A DNA stretch of 64,000 nucleotides from Nocardia sp. NBC_00565 (GCF_036345915.1 NZ_CP107785.1:1302001-1366000); one strand, 5' to 3'. Counted from the stretch's first letter, positions 10,301 through 17,273 are shown. Made by a program: numbers and translations. The notes: a model not told the origin generated them from the sequence alone.

Positions 10301-11656
10301 TACTTGCAGCAGGAGACCGCGGCACAGTACTTCCGCATGTACGAGCTCGCACGTTGTGCGGCGCGCAAGGCCGAACGCGCGTTCAATTACGAACGTGGGT
10401 ACACCACCCGATCCTTCGTCGGCGCGGACGATTTCGACAACCTGCGCGCCGGATTGACGGCGGGGGAGCGGTTGCAGCTCGCGGTGGCGCAGATGGACAA
10501 GGCGTATCTGGACGAAAACTGCCGTGAATACGAACTCACCAAGCACATTTCGCTGCGCCAGGCCTTCCCGCTGGCCTTCGTGCACCTGCAGGCGACCGGC
10601 TATGCCGAGATCGAGCTGCCGGAATGGATGTTCGACGTCGACTACCCAGGACATTACCTGCGCCGGATCAAGAACGTCACGGTCACCATTCCGTGCGTGG
10701 TCGGTCCGTACACCGGTGTGCACTGCCGACTCACCCTGTTGAGCAGTCACACCCGGGTCGATCCGCGACTGGCCCAAGCCCCAGCGATATGCTGTGATAA
10801 GCGGCTCGGATCCGATTGCGGCTGTACACCTTCGGATAACGGGTACGCCACCGCCATCGACGACGGCCGGGTACTGCGTTCCTACACCGCGACCGAGGCC
10901 ATCGCGACCTCGAGCGGTCAGAACGATTCGGGGATGTTCGAGTTGAACTTCCGCGACGAGCGGTATCTGCCGTTCGAGTTCGCCGGTGCGGTCGGCCGGT
11001 GGCGCATCGAATTGCCGCCGGAGACAAACTATTTCGACTTCGACGCGCTCAGTGATGTGGTGTTGCACCTGAACTACACCGCGCGCGAGGGCGGCGAGGC
11101 ATTGCGCAACGCCGCGCTGGCCGCGGCTCAGTGCCGCCTTCCCGGGGACGGGCTGCGGTTGTTCGATGTGCGGCGCGATCTCCCCGATGCCTGGCAGAGC
11201 GTAAGCGTGCCGAAACCGGAACAGGGACCATGGAATCGGAGGCTCGACCTACGGCTGTCCGGGGCGATGTTCCCATTCGTGCCCGCCAAGCAGGTTCGGT
11301 GGGCACAGGCGATCCAGCTCTTCATCGAGGCGCCGTGTGCCGAGCCGAGCGCGAATATCGTGCTCAAGTTCCGGCCGGGACGACACGAGCACAGCGGGGA
11401 GGCCTGCCAGTGCGGTTGGATCGATGTCCACTGCGTCGCCAGCAGCGAATACCCAGCGCTGTATTGGGGTGTCGTGGATCTCGACGGCAAACAGCTGGGC
11501 CCGCTACAGTCCGACCGACCCGAGCTTATCGGCACCGTCGAATTCCCCGATGACCTCGGAAAGATATGCGACGCCCAGGTGGTCGTCGGCTACTGCGCCG
11601 AGCCCCGGAGCTCCTGCGGACACGGCGATCGGTGCTCATGCCGCGCACAATGCTGA
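1346..11656 (+). CDS. TcA-like subunit of a Tc (ABC) toxin complex
   Basis: TcA subunits form a pentameric shell and syringe that binds target cells and injects the TcB-TcC cargo. This 3436-residue protein shows the family order: a VRP1-like SPLGPVAYLHELL segment (~residue 728), a PA14-like beta insertion (~1600-1725), a conserved YTGLRAETKAARERPAWRIF region (~1862), and a long coiled coil with a central hydrophobic hairpin (~2745-2980) matching the pore channel. The C-terminal RYLPFEFAGAVGRWRIELP and FDALSDVVLHLNYTA segments match the TcB-binding end. Unusual features are a Lys/Gly/Ala-rich linker (~2210-2285), a Cys-rich patch (~2720) and a Cys-rich tail. It is larger than typical TcA (~2500). 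GTG 1346 is chosen because GGGGGAGG lies just upstream; the frame is open back to 1193. No signal peptide is seen. Confidence 0.85.
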   Translation: MPDLIILRLAPSEPMAPNDFKTILADLTITAYDLSFADSVKGALLGKATGLADPHLASTVDNSVDINNAQILQHYIDAADPPDPLGPPKPKVRRLESAATAVIVVDPAHTSAEYPTSASYDLRLELSKGSLVIAQRRVQYNVSITTQGTLSTDQTDYFHALASAFVTLPASAAGRDPNLAFVDLPPDGQPPLFGELVKAIDQVLAKDPGGATGTLLDTAPLTPAQCRQIANEIVWNRTAFPPPQPDPTLGFDPFGALYTKPKVDPYISDDNIEKARGRFDAELNGYYGTHEAEALRLAGFVYSAAAAIAEERLSIAAGRARLDFPLITGAGTATTVPTAGVVLTEATEMAGLKPSFVVPAAYFYALAAQVPSQVGPEQRFDMARLTLEPQLLTAVEAARDGGVIITPAAPSTVSGTALTAIQVARRLHALGGTSGLAEVPLAAPIDALITDWLAHDKPTATIDADFWQPEATTKRPAAYLELLLLAVTGHSADLIKALKQPPLGIDTVAKLVAVTDKQWRDFFAAHSDLLPPFTAPGTPAERTEAFIRHLRRFFTVNKDPGNAGNPSNDGPPMLGRSGQDVFTAFANAYPSHSGGTAFTFAADPDPAALAAAVADALPDDPAAQRWLTFALNAIRQLWMLTDIGADDLRFSLIEALYARGFTDAVQVARLSLADFRFALSGSVAYKFAAAIYHQATEFEPYPPAPPGLFQPVNPNGSLIDCVPPEHLSPLGPVAYLHELLQASAGSTCQDPRAPGEETDLGAMLAARRGPVGELHATTADLTTQIPVIDLVNESLEALVTQPTGGAGVVYDTATHELAGHRLAADGIVGGDPWAHDPDTLFAALPQHSSPATPIEVPAAYDILRSDFTDPALPYPQALDINRSYLHAAGSSRYSAMRHFRKDITEFAIDAEHEPDTFVPHQWRFPLRLPLALEYLRITPEESELLYHNDIADVATPERLVLREVYGFPADHGGQSDDGDEDWLDAVRRVPEFLRRTGLDYCEFLALWECGFVPFGPGGRSGDRSQDGEGPVYPPCQPCCPDDLTIDFGDHSTTDALRRLAVFIRLWRRLRENPATTVTFDELSDICTVLELFHGPKINPQFLHQLCALFILRELLCLPLADPDTTDPSGVGTDRTHLLALWVGPDADHWNWALRTLIDGVEDSAERVRPELADQSELAKLMAQNLAPLSRLAGFDPDVATDTWYAQPTSTLRFAEVLLKIYLSEFTVGEVLFLFADAHLDGDDPFPLPTQNESLDDPLGLADDEDGHGLWALRRQLLEVTADDADTWTLSRIGATLADEFGYLPTVPADSLLSVAERFFPSVLEFEGTPVPPDRRRFATPLAAADTTPAMWNAEPEGPLHYDIATQTLWTQLPLDDAALAERLSHLRPLTEVERKAVSELYFAPRAALVPFALLFGSFESAVHTLVHEPDEQTRFAFVQREFALFHRRCQLIAEHLADHVRAAAPQHTTEVGALEVARLLRALHGDENNGHTPWEDDSGKPPALNWPIAPTGGAYAALLGLLGTGLLGEFSVAGNDHAWRELSGPLSMFGAGRNEWNAPVPTVIPAMDLTLTPEQLRLVAVRNGFALRDEDGEPLFGAEPFTVTWSGSLLVEHGGRYEFAAGEPTPDGAAPDCDHCDDLRWRITLRRGQRSWILLNRNWPGADAPDCHSAPIELRRGAYEITVEFDQPEPRFDEAERVRPRHTGFQVKYTGPDTGDTLLAVPHRRLYRNTVDMPLDECVDVDGAAQDYLHGRYTSSLRDIRRTYQRAFKSVLVAHRLGLSAATLPREPQSELGYLLDHPEAFAGQTYPRTRPSSFGTHRAWLDLDLLPVTDPYRSPSNDQRAGVSGRRQAALFDWWERLYDYTGLRAETKAARERPAWRIFLEAAERQPDEPAQLVRHIGVDVRHAPLVLTYFAVGGDYHIATPDLESEAWAVRVWRGEMWLDRLERRFRVSRIEDAKPARWASDRPEVAPDAGNDNLTRFVQDGCFENDSPRRYLDVQALNDGLRVRARDALVAWLCGMNRVPLPFAPGRFAARARDLSDLLLQDVETGTSDRASRIQDAISSAQAFVQRARLGLEPGLTITVEFAEVWDGRFESFLTWQCVAEREQYRENWIEWDELAKARRVEAFTLLEAELRRRRLTVAAPGGTEWWPGRRPPAHPGLTALQAAEPSRISLLLPGPLPEGVDLLGAPADARPSWLAPVMRALPPGDGDGGSNRGDGNADSDNPDDGEGGTVKARGRTKGVAAKARGGTGGAAKPPGGTKGTAKVRAAKGEPAAVDGEREANRHGVVAGELSETDHERLPLWIKAAVRLGTRFVRVAAAGIPPAGAGFVVCGHDSTDRCATCAHTAESVVDEYYFWLEDARSFDAVHQDADAGRGQADEISDWHRPERLPALLDWPANSVVHLVWSRARDGRFEPARRSTEPVVLNPQAVAQLVFTGRAGDSLHFQVIGGHRPKGHEADPTPPGFRYDLATDAAITVPQLAAPPAAPPGGEIGGLDAYPFFAYVCPGAPIEPLTLFSVATTVGGALRTDCKFEAALKWYELVRVPGATDNTWAVCVNTAADEHTGSDSADGGLDLAVSRRDQTCCPTGPVNGERARDRALLLRYLETMLAWADALRCRNNPEATRRAEIVLTEVDRILCARPEIILAQDDSTASTVRRFIPRRAPLNPRLLALYDRTADRLATIRECVNGRRLRDGTPGVDMRYFGDDPRRDGWQLTGCACGSDGCCEPCCEPYRFTVLVQRARELAGEVRALGGQLLAAHEKADAEYLAALRQTQERQLVELTLEQRRNQWRDADWQVQSLGKTKEGAQTRLRYYQSLIAGGLNSGESGYEALTGVSMGSRIAGNVLEAIAQGVSLFPDLWIGIAGIAGTPLMFSQWPVGNKLGAGFSTAARILNAVSDNANTAAGLSNTEGSWDRRLADWRQQVDVISIEIEQMERQILGAERRRDMALTELNTQQRQVENAARVQDFLRDKFTSHEMYLYLQQETAAQYFRMYELARCAARKAERAFNYERGYTTRSFVGADDFDNLRAGLTAGERLQLAVAQMDKAYLDENCREYELTKHISLRQAFPLAFVHLQATGYAEIELPEWMFDVDYPGHYLRRIKNVTVTIPCVVGPYTGVHCRLTLLSSHTRVDPRLAQAPAICCDKRLGSDCGCTPSDNGYATAIDDGRVLRSYTATEAIATSSGQNDSGMFELNFRDERYLPFEFAGAVGRWRIELPPETNYFDFDALSDVVLHLNYTAREGGEALRNAALAAAQCRLPGDGLRLFDVRRDLPDAWQSVSVPKPEQGPWNRRLDLRLSGAMFPFVPAKQVRWAQAIQLFIEAPCAEPSANIVLKFRPGRHEHSGEACQCGWIDVHCVASSEYPALYWGVVDLDGKQLGPLQSDRPELIGTVEFPDDLGKICDAQVVVGYCAEPRSSCGHGDRCSCRAQC

Positions 11657-11673
11657 CGGTGACAACCAAGAGA

Positions 11674-11707
11674 GTCACCCAGGTGCCTTCGTAGGCACTT
11701 GGGTGAC
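11674..11707 (+). terminator. Hairpin terminator after the TcA-like gene
   Basis: GTCACCCAGGTGCC pairs with GGCACTTGGGTGAC over 14 bp (one G-U) around a 6-nt loop, 18 bp after the stop codon. It lacks a U tract, which is common for actinobacterial terminators. Confidence 0.7.
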
Positions 11708-11721
11708 AGGGGATTCTGACG

Positions 11722-11790
11722 GATCTGGTGGACAGGGGCAACGACCCGGAGGGCAACCTCATCGAACTGATCCAGCCACCGGCACGATGA
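11722..11790 (+). pseudogene. C-terminal scrap of a glyoxalase/VOC-family gene
   Basis: The 22 codons before TGA 11788 read DPEGNLIELIQPP near the end, the hallmark C-terminus of glyoxalase/bleomycin-resistance (VOC) proteins. An in-frame stop lies just upstream in the terminator hairpin, so no intact gene is present. Confidence 0.6.
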
Positions 11791-11841
11791 GCGCAGGACG
11801 GTGATATAGCGGTGGGCTTTCGTTCACCGTCGCCATGTTGG

Positions 11842-12435
11842 TCAGCGTTGGTTGCTGTCCTGGAGGGCCGCGTCGAGCAGAGCTACGGCTGCCGCGCGAG
11901 CGGTTGTTGCCGCGGACGGGTCTCGGTCCATTCGCGCCGAAAGCCCAGCGCCGTCGTACAGCAGGTGTAGCTGCCGTGCCAGGTCTTCGTAGTCGGCCAC
12001 ACCGGCCTCGCGTGCCAGATCCGTGAACAACGTCCGAACCCACTGCCGGTACCGGTCGGCGGCGCATTCGACTGGGCTGCCGGGCTGCGCCTCCGCGCTG
12101 GCGGCGATGTGCGCGCAGCCGTTGAAGTCGGGCTCGGTGAACAGCTGGCCTTGCGCGTCGAAGACCCCCAGTAGCCGCTCACGCGGGGTCCGGAAGCGGG
12201 TCAGGGCGCGCTCGACCTGCTCGCGGGTATCGGCGTGGCGGGCGTCCAGGTAAGCCTGAACCAGCTCCTCTTTGCTGCCGAACAGGTTGTAGAGCGATGC
12301 CTTCGCAACACCGGCCTCGCGCACGATGCGGTCGATGCCGACGCTCTGCACGCCTTCGCGGTAGAAAAGGTCGTCGGCGGCGGCCAGCAGACGTTCGCGC
12401 GCGGATCCCTTCGAGGTGTCGACCTTGCTGGGCAT
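11842..12435 (-). CDS. TetR/AcrR-family transcriptional regulator
   Basis: The 197-residue protein has an N-terminal TetR helix-turn-helix (residues ~25-65, with VGIDRIVREAGVAKASLYNLF) and a variable ligand-binding C-terminal domain. ATG 12435 is preceded by AAGGAG at good spacing; the frame extends 27 codons further without support. A palindromic operator lies 82-97 bp upstream of this start. Two more copies flank the promoter of the neighbouring SDR operon, so the protein probably represses itself and those dehydrogenases. The ligand is unknown; an electrophile or aldehyde would fit an SDR-only regulon. Confidence 0.9.
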   Translation of the reverse strand: MPSKVDTSKGSARERLLAAADDLFYREGVQSVGIDRIVREAGVAKASLYNLFGSKEELVQAYLDARHADTREQVERALTRFRTPRERLLGVFDAQGQLFTEPDFNGCAHIAASAEAQPGSPVECAADRYRQWVRTLFTDLAREAGVADYEDLARQLHLLYDGAGLSARMDRDPSAATTARAAAVALLDAALQDSNQR

Positions 12436-12516
12436 GCCACTCCTTCTTTCAGACTGGTGGTACAGTCCACCGCTCCACTGAGAGCCTAACTTGACTCCTA
12501 CCGCGTGTAACAACAC

Positions 12517-12532
12517 TAGACAGACCGGTCTT
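12517..12532. promoter_or_regulatory. TetR operator copy 1
   Basis: TAGACAGACCGGTCTT, a near-perfect palindrome upstream of the TetR gene. It matches copies 2 and 3 at 14 of 16 positions. Confidence 0.75.
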
Positions 12533-12618
12533 CCCCGTCAATGTGGCGAGGCGGTCACCGGGCTCCGGCAACCGCCTCCGCCCTGCGGATCCAGCTGTGT
12601 GTGTCCTAGTTGTGTTTC

Positions 12619-12786
12619 CTAGCCGTCGAGGAAGAGCTTGGTGTGGGTCACGAACCGGTCGGGGTACTGGAAGTGGGCGCCGTGGTTGGCGTCGGGGTAG
12701 ATGATCAGCTCGGCGTTGGGCAGGAACTGCTGAAGGATGTAGGAGTTGATCGTCGGGATGATGATGTCGTGGGTGTAGTCGCTCAT
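12619..12786 (-). pseudogene. C-terminal remnant of an alpha/beta hydrolase
   Basis: The 55-residue frame contains IIIPTINSYILQQFLPNAEL and YPDANHGAHFQYP. This is the end of an alpha/beta hydrolase, including the catalytic-His NHG loop. The nucleophile elbow and the rest of the fold (~200 residues) are missing. It begins at an ATG with GAGGAGG ~9 nt upstream and directly follows the SDR gene, so it may still be translated. Confidence 0.65.
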
Positions 12787-12805
12787 TGCGGCGCTCCTCC
12801 TCGGA

Positions 12806-13552
12806 TCAGCTGGTGGTCATGCCGCCGTCGACATCGAGGACGTGGCCGGTGATGAACGAGGCCTCCCCTGATGCGAGGAACACGATCGCGTCGGCGAGCT
12901 CTTCGGAGCGGCCGAGGCGACCCAGCGGGACTTGCCGCACCAGAGCCTCTTTGCTCTCCGGCGTGCCGGTGAAGCGGGTCAGCATGCCGGTGTCGGTGGG
13001 GCCGGGGGCTACGGCGTTCACCCGGATCCCCGACGTGGCGAGCTCGAGCGCCACCGACTTGGTGATGCCTTCGACGGCGTGCTTGCTGCCGACATAGACC
13101 GAGGCCCCGGCCGCGCCCTCGTGCCCGTAGGTCGAGGAGATGTTGATGATGCTGCCGCTGCCCTGCTCCCGCATGACGCGTACTTGGTGCTTCATGCTCA
13201 GAACGACACCGAGGACATTCGTGTCGAACGTGTCGCGGTAGGTCTGCGCGGTTTGGTCGGTGATCGGGCCGGGCAGGCCTTCGGTTCCGGCGTTGTTCAC
13301 CGCGACATCGAGACGGCCGAACCGTGCGACGGTCTCATCGACCATGGCGCGAACCTGTCCCTCCTCGCGGACATCGGCGTTGACGAACTCGGCCTCCGAG
13401 CCGAGGTCGCGCAGCTCCTCGGCGAGTGCTTTACCGACCTCATCGCGACGACCGGCGACGACCACCTTCGCGCCCTTCTCTGCGAAGGCGACCGCCGCGG
13501 CGCGGCCGATGCCGGTGAGTCCCCCGGTGATCAAGATGACTGGCTTTTCCAT
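12806..13552 (-). CDS. Short-chain dehydrogenase/reductase (SDR)
   Basis: The 248-residue classical SDR oxidises or reduces a small alcohol or ketone with NAD(P). It has the cofactor motif TGGLTGIG (residues 9-16), NNAG (86-89), catalytic Ser140, Tyr153 and Lys157, and a C-terminal DVDGGMT. ATG 13552 begins the EKPVILITGG strand; the longer open frame upstream is a shadow. It lies 28 bp downstream of the next SDR, in one leftward operon. The arginine pattern after the first strand (AGRRDE) suggests NADP preference. Confidence 0.9.
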   Translation of the reverse strand: MEKPVILITGGLTGIGRAAAVAFAEKGAKVVVAGRRDEVGKALAEELRDLGSEAEFVNADVREEGQVRAMVDETVARFGRLDVAVNNAGTEGLPGPITDQTAQTYRDTFDTNVLGVVLSMKHQVRVMREQGSGSIINISSTYGHEGAAGASVYVGSKHAVEGITKSVALELATSGIRVNAVAPGPTDTGMLTRFTGTPESKEALVRQVPLGRLGRSEELADAIVFLASGEASFITGHVLDVDGGMTTS

Positions 13553-13580
13553 TGTTCGACTCCCATGTTTGTAGTGCGGG

Positions 13581-14300
13581 TCAGATGGCTGTGCGGCCGC
13601 CGTCGACGGGGATGACGGCGCCGGTGAGGTAGCCGGCGGCCGGTGAGGCCAGGAACGCGATGACGTCCCCGATTTCCTCTGCCTCCGCGGTGCGCGACAG
13701 CAGTGTGGTTTTGCCCAGGGCCGTGAGACTCTCCCTCGATGAGCCGCCGGTGTAGACCGGTCCGGGGGCGATGGTGTTGACCCGCACACCGCGCGGGCTG
13801 TACTCGGCGGCCCAGGAACGGGTAAACGCGGCCAACGCCGCCTTGGTGGCGCTGTAAGCGGCGCCGCCTGCGAGGCCGATCTGCCCGGCCATGCTGCCCA
13901 GGTTGATCACTACTCCCTGCCCGCGCTCGGCCATCTGCGGCGCGAGAGCGGCGGTAAGGTAGTAGGCGCTACGCACGTTGGCGGCGAGCAACTCGTCAAA
14001 GGTGTCGGTGTCCAGGTCGGCGGTGGGGCCGAACCAGGAGAATCCGGCATTGTTGACCAGGACATCTACCTCCCCGACCGAAGCCGCCAGCTGTTTGAGG
14101 GCGTGGACGTCGGCGAGGTCGGCGGCGCGGAACTCGGCGGTGCCGCCGGCGCTCTCGATCTCCTTGACCACCGCGGCTCCACGGTCGGAGTCACGGCCGT
14201 GCACAAGAACTTTGATTCCGTCCCGGGCGAGCGCCAACGCTGCGGCCCGGCCGATACCGGACGTCGCGCCGGTGACCAGGGCTATGCGGGTCTGGGTCAT
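13581..14300 (-). CDS. Short-chain dehydrogenase/reductase (SDR)
   Basis: A 239-residue classical SDR with TGATSGIG (residues 10-17), NNAG (83-86), Ser136, Tyr149 and Lys153, ending in PVDGG. GGAGG lies 6 nt before ATG 14300. It is the first gene of the operon, with a TetR operator 24-39 bp upstream of its start, so it is very likely repressed by the nearby TetR protein. It is only distantly similar to its neighbour and probably has a different substrate. Confidence 0.9.
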   Translation of the reverse strand: MTQTRIALVTGATSGIGRAAALALARDGIKVLVHGRDSDRGAAVVKEIESAGGTAEFRAADLADVHALKQLAASVGEVDVLVNNAGFSWFGPTADLDTDTFDELLAANVRSAYYLTAALAPQMAERGQGVVINLGSMAGQIGLAGGAAYSATKAALAAFTRSWAAEYSPRGVRVNTIAPGPVYTGGSSRESLTALGKTTLLSRTAEAEEIGDVIAFLASPAAGYLTGAVIPVDGGRTAI

Positions 14301-14323
14301 GATCGCGCCTCCATCTGATTGAG

Positions 14324-14339
14324 TAGACCAGTCTGTCTA
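14324..14339. promoter_or_regulatory. TetR operator copy 2, in the SDR promoter
   Basis: TAGACCAGTCTGTCTA, located between the SDR start codon and its presumed promoter. It is the exact reverse complement of copy 3. Confidence 0.8.
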
Positions 14340-14454
14340 CTGATAAGTACAGCACAGCAGATGGAGTCAGTCTTGTCAATCGAGCATGTCAAAATTTGCA
14401 TTTACAATGCTATTTGACGCTCAATCGAGTGGCGCATAGACTGGCTTCGCGATC

Positions 14455-14470
14455 TAGACAGACTGGTCTA
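14455..14470. promoter_or_regulatory. TetR operator copy 3
   Basis: TAGACAGACTGGTCTA, identical to copy 2 in the opposite orientation and 131 bp from it. It sits 29 bp before a rightward mini-ORF, which suggests that the site once controlled a divergent gene. Confidence 0.75.
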
Positions 14471-14498
14471 ACTAGACATCTACAACGGGGAGTAGTGC

Positions 14499-14609
14499 AT
14501 GACAACCACCTTCTTCGGTGCGTCGTTCGACGCACTCGGCATGACGGCTGCGTACCGGATTCTGGGAAACCCGCCCGGCTCACCGACGACTTTGTGCTCG
14601 GTTACCTGA
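14499..14609 (+). pseudogene. Possible truncated gene start downstream of operator 3
   Basis: An ATG with GGGGAG upstream opens a 36-residue frame (MTTTFFGASFDALGMTAAYR) before TGA. Its position just after a TetR operator suggests the broken 5' end of a divergent gene. No family is recognised. The DNA up to 14795 shows no other gene. Confidence 0.3.
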
Positions 14610-14795
14610 TCGTCGATTCTTCTTTCACCGACCGGGCGACAGTGTCGGTGTATCTCAGCCGATACGCCGACCCGCCCAGGCAGCTCGGCCAGCGGACTTT
14701 TCGACGGCGGCGGATGTGAAACTGTCTCCGGCCAGCAACAAAGCAGGCATAGCGGTTCTTTCGTATGCTTGTTGGTTAGCGGGTGGGGGTGATCG

Positions 14796-16118
14796 TTGGT
14801 ACTCGACCTTGACGGTCCAGTGATGCAGGAAGGTACTCGCGGGATGGACAGTCGCGAGGTTGCCGATATGGCGCGGGACTGGTCGGCGGCCATAGTCGAT
14901 TCCAGTGGCGTGCCGACATCTCTCCCTCACGACATACAGCAGCTGACGGCGAGGTGGATCGTAGAGCTGGATGCTGCCTTGTCGGCTGAGTCGTTCGACC
15001 CATCGCCCGCATGCCGCGTGGGGGTCGAGATGGTCCAGGCGAACCTGACGATGCCCGCCATAATGACCCCGTCGGCGGCGGTGCTGGCCGGATTGCTGGA
15101 GCGGTCACGGCGACGACCGGATCGGGCGCGGCGGTTCGGCGCGCTTTTGGGAGAGCTGGCCCGTTGCTACACCACCGAGCTGTTGGCCGTCCGCGCCCGC
15201 AGCGAGGAGGCTGTTGAGCAACGCTTTCGCGTGGTGTTCGATAACGCCGCGGTGGCTATCGCGCTCTACGACAGCAACGGCATCACGATCGACGCCAACC
15301 CCACAACGGCGCGGATGGTCGGGATGAACCGCGAGGACCTGCCGGGGGTGTCCGGTCTGGACTTGATGCATCCCGACGACCGCGAGAAGCTCCGTAAGGT
15401 GGTCGTTGGGTTGCTCCAGCGCAGACGCGGCACCGCGCATTTCGAAGGCCGCTTCTGTCGCCCTGACGGAAGCGTCTGCTGGGGCGCGTGGACGATGACG
15501 CTGGTGCCCGGCAAGGGCGAACATGACATGTGCGTGCTCGCCGTCGGGGAAGACATCACCGAGCGCCGGGCCATGCAGCAGAAACTGTGGTGGCAGGCCC
15601 GCCACGACCCGTTGACGGGTCTGCCCAATCGGCGCTATCTGCTCGAGAAGTTGGAGGCCATTGTCGCGGCGGCTCGTCCCGCTGATCACATCGGTTTGTG
15701 CGTCGTGGATCTCGACGGGTTCAAGCTGATCAACGACCGCTACGGCCACAGTACGGGTGACCGGGTGCTGGCCGAGGTCGGCCGCAGGCTCGACGCGGCG
15801 GTGACCTCGCCGACGGTCACGCTGGCCCGCATCGGCGGCGACGAGTTCGTCGCCTTACTCGCACCCCCATGCGATGACGACACGGTCGGCGCAGCTGCCG
15901 TGACCATGCTCGCGACGCTGCGGGAACCAGTGCCGGTCGGTCCCAGCGATCTGCAGTCGATGTCAGCCAGCATCGGCGCCGTGGTCACCCCGGTTGCAGG
16001 CGCCAATGCCGAGAAGCTGTTGGACGAGGCCGACGTCGGCCTGTACCGCGCCAAGGCCGCCGGCCGCGGCACCTGGGTACTGCACCGGTCAGACAACGGC
16101 CCCACAATCAGGCAGTAG
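14796..16118 (+). CDS. PAS-domain diguanylate cyclase (GGDEF)
   Basis: The product should make the second messenger c-di-GMP from two GTP. The ~440-residue protein has an N-terminal helical region common in actinobacterial cyclases (~1-140), a PAS domain (~145-255, with VFDNAAVAIALYD and a closing EDITERR), and a GGDEF domain (~280-436) with DLDGFKLINDRYGH and an intact RIGGDEF motif at ~346. No RxxD inhibitory site is seen before the motif, so product feedback may be weak. No EAL domain is present. TTG 14796 has GGGGGTG upstream; ATG 14823 and ATG 14844 are alternatives. There are no transmembrane segments, so it is probably cytoplasmic. Confidence 0.9.
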   Translation: MVLDLDGPVMQEGTRGMDSREVADMARDWSAAIVDSSGVPTSLPHDIQQLTARWIVELDAALSAESFDPSPACRVGVEMVQANLTMPAIMTPSAAVLAGLLERSRRRPDRARRFGALLGELARCYTTELLAVRARSEEAVEQRFRVVFDNAAVAIALYDSNGITIDANPTTARMVGMNREDLPGVSGLDLMHPDDREKLRKVVVGLLQRRRGTAHFEGRFCRPDGSVCWGAWTMTLVPGKGEHDMCVLAVGEDITERRAMQQKLWWQARHDPLTGLPNRRYLLEKLEAIVAAARPADHIGLCVVDLDGFKLINDRYGHSTGDRVLAEVGRRLDAAVTSPTVTLARIGGDEFVALLAPPCDDDTVGAAAVTMLATLREPVPVGPSDLQSMSASIGAVVTPVAGANAEKLLDEADVGLYRAKAAGRGTWVLHRSDNGPTIRQ

Positions 16119-16510
16119 GCCCGTGGTCCACCACCGGCGAGCCACCATCTGTGTCCCTAATTCGGGATAACCCCTGGTAGAGGTTGATTTATCGGCGACC
16201 GATCGAGTCTGGGCCGAGCAGGCTGATGATGCCCCCTGTCCCCACTGTCGACAAGCTGTGGCACGACGCGCTCCATGCATACCGCGCCAGATGGCCGGCC
16301 ATCGAGTCGACCGTACGTTCCCGAGCCGACTGGGGGCACCGGCGATAGTCGAGGTCTGGGCAATCCTGCCCGACCTCGTCGAGGACGCAGATCTACCGAA
16401 TGTGGCCGGCACCCGGTGCCGACCAACGGATCGAGGCTGATTGCACTCCACTCGGCGGTATCCGATGCCGAGATCTGAGTAGCCCAGGAGGCGAGCGGCC
16501 GCAGCCTGTG
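16119..16510. other. Non-coding or degraded stretch
   Basis: No gene with convincing codon pattern was found. One rightward frame (about 16178-16440) reads CPHCRQAVARR with a zinc-finger-like CxxC but matches no family that I recognise. Confidence 0.4.
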
Positions 16511-16894
16511 TCAGGGTGTGCCCAGCGCAGTTGCGGGGACGCCGTAGGGCAGGAACCGCACGCGACGGCGTTCATCGGTATTGTCGCGATGCGCACGCAA
16601 GGCCTCGAGCTCGCTCGGAAAAACCTGCTCGACCCTGGCCTCGTCAGCGTCGTCGATGCTGTAGATGACCCACACCCCACTGCCGGTCTCGCCGGTGGTC
16701 TCGCCCTCCGGCTGCGGCGGCCGCGAACGCTGTGGCTGAACAAACTGATCGAACAGCGACGCCAGCGTACTCACGCTTGCGCGATCGATGTACTCGCCGG
16801 CCTTTCCGAGGAGGTCGCGGAATTCGATCCCCACCTCCCGCAACGCGCGTTCGAATTCTTCCGGGTCGATCCCGAAAGGTCTGTCGGGTGCCAT
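16511..16894 (-). CDS. Hypothetical acidic protein, 127 aa
   Basis: Function not recognised. ATG 16894 has AGGAG seven bases upstream. The protein begins with an amphipathic helical region (FGIDPEEFERALREVGIEF), has a Pro/Gln/Glu-rich linker near residue 60, and ends with a short folded-looking segment (GVWVIYSIDD to the C-terminus). No membrane segment or signal peptide is present. It stands alone, divergent from the kinase-regulator gene. Confidence 0.6.
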   Translation of the reverse strand: MAPDRPFGIDPEEFERALREVGIEFRDLLGKAGEYIDRASVSTLASLFDQFVQPQRSRPPQPEGETTGETGSGVWVIYSIDDADEARVEQVFPSELEALRAHRDNTDERRRVRFLPYGVPATALGTP

Positions 16895-16954
16895 CACATT
16901 GCTCCTGGAGACGAATTCGGCGCTATGCCTTCAGTGTCCTCGCGCAACCCCGAC

Positions 16955-16994
16955 TTCGCCACGCCGGGCAATGGTCATGGCCCGACGTGGCGAA
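16955..16994. repeat. 15-bp inverted repeat in the gap before the kinase gene
   Basis: TTCGCCACGCCGGGC and GCCCGACGTGGCGAA form a stem with one mismatch and a 10-nt loop. The rest of the gap (16895-17273) has one short codon-like frame ending at 17231 (SFRQYSDEKLFGIKDLSATD) that I cannot assign. Confidence 0.5.
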
Positions 16995-17273
16995 CTCGTC
17001 TCACCCCATCGGCTATGCCCGGCCGCGTGTCCTGCCAGCGGCTGGTTGCCGGATGCGGTCCTGGACGACGAAGAAGGTGCAAGTTTCAGGCAGTACTCCG
17101 ACGAGAAGCTGTTCGGCATCAAGGATCTTTCGGCCACCGACAGGCAGAACCTGGCCGAGGGCACAGAATCGGTTACTTCACGACCCGGACTCGACCCTGT
17201 CGGCGATACGCTGAGCATTAGCGAAAGGTAAGCGCATGTGGCTTGGTGACCGCGGCGGGATCGTACTTGGCCG

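Noticed and set aside
7874..11068. 1064-codon antisense ORF inside the TcA-like gene
   Set aside because: A high-GC shadow frame; composition is Arg/His/Gly-rich and it opposes a gene with clear homology.
16400..17221. 273-codon rightward ORF opposite the hypothetical 127-aa gene
   Set aside because: The leftward frame has a ribosome site and protein-like composition; this one runs through the hairpin and intergenic DNA.
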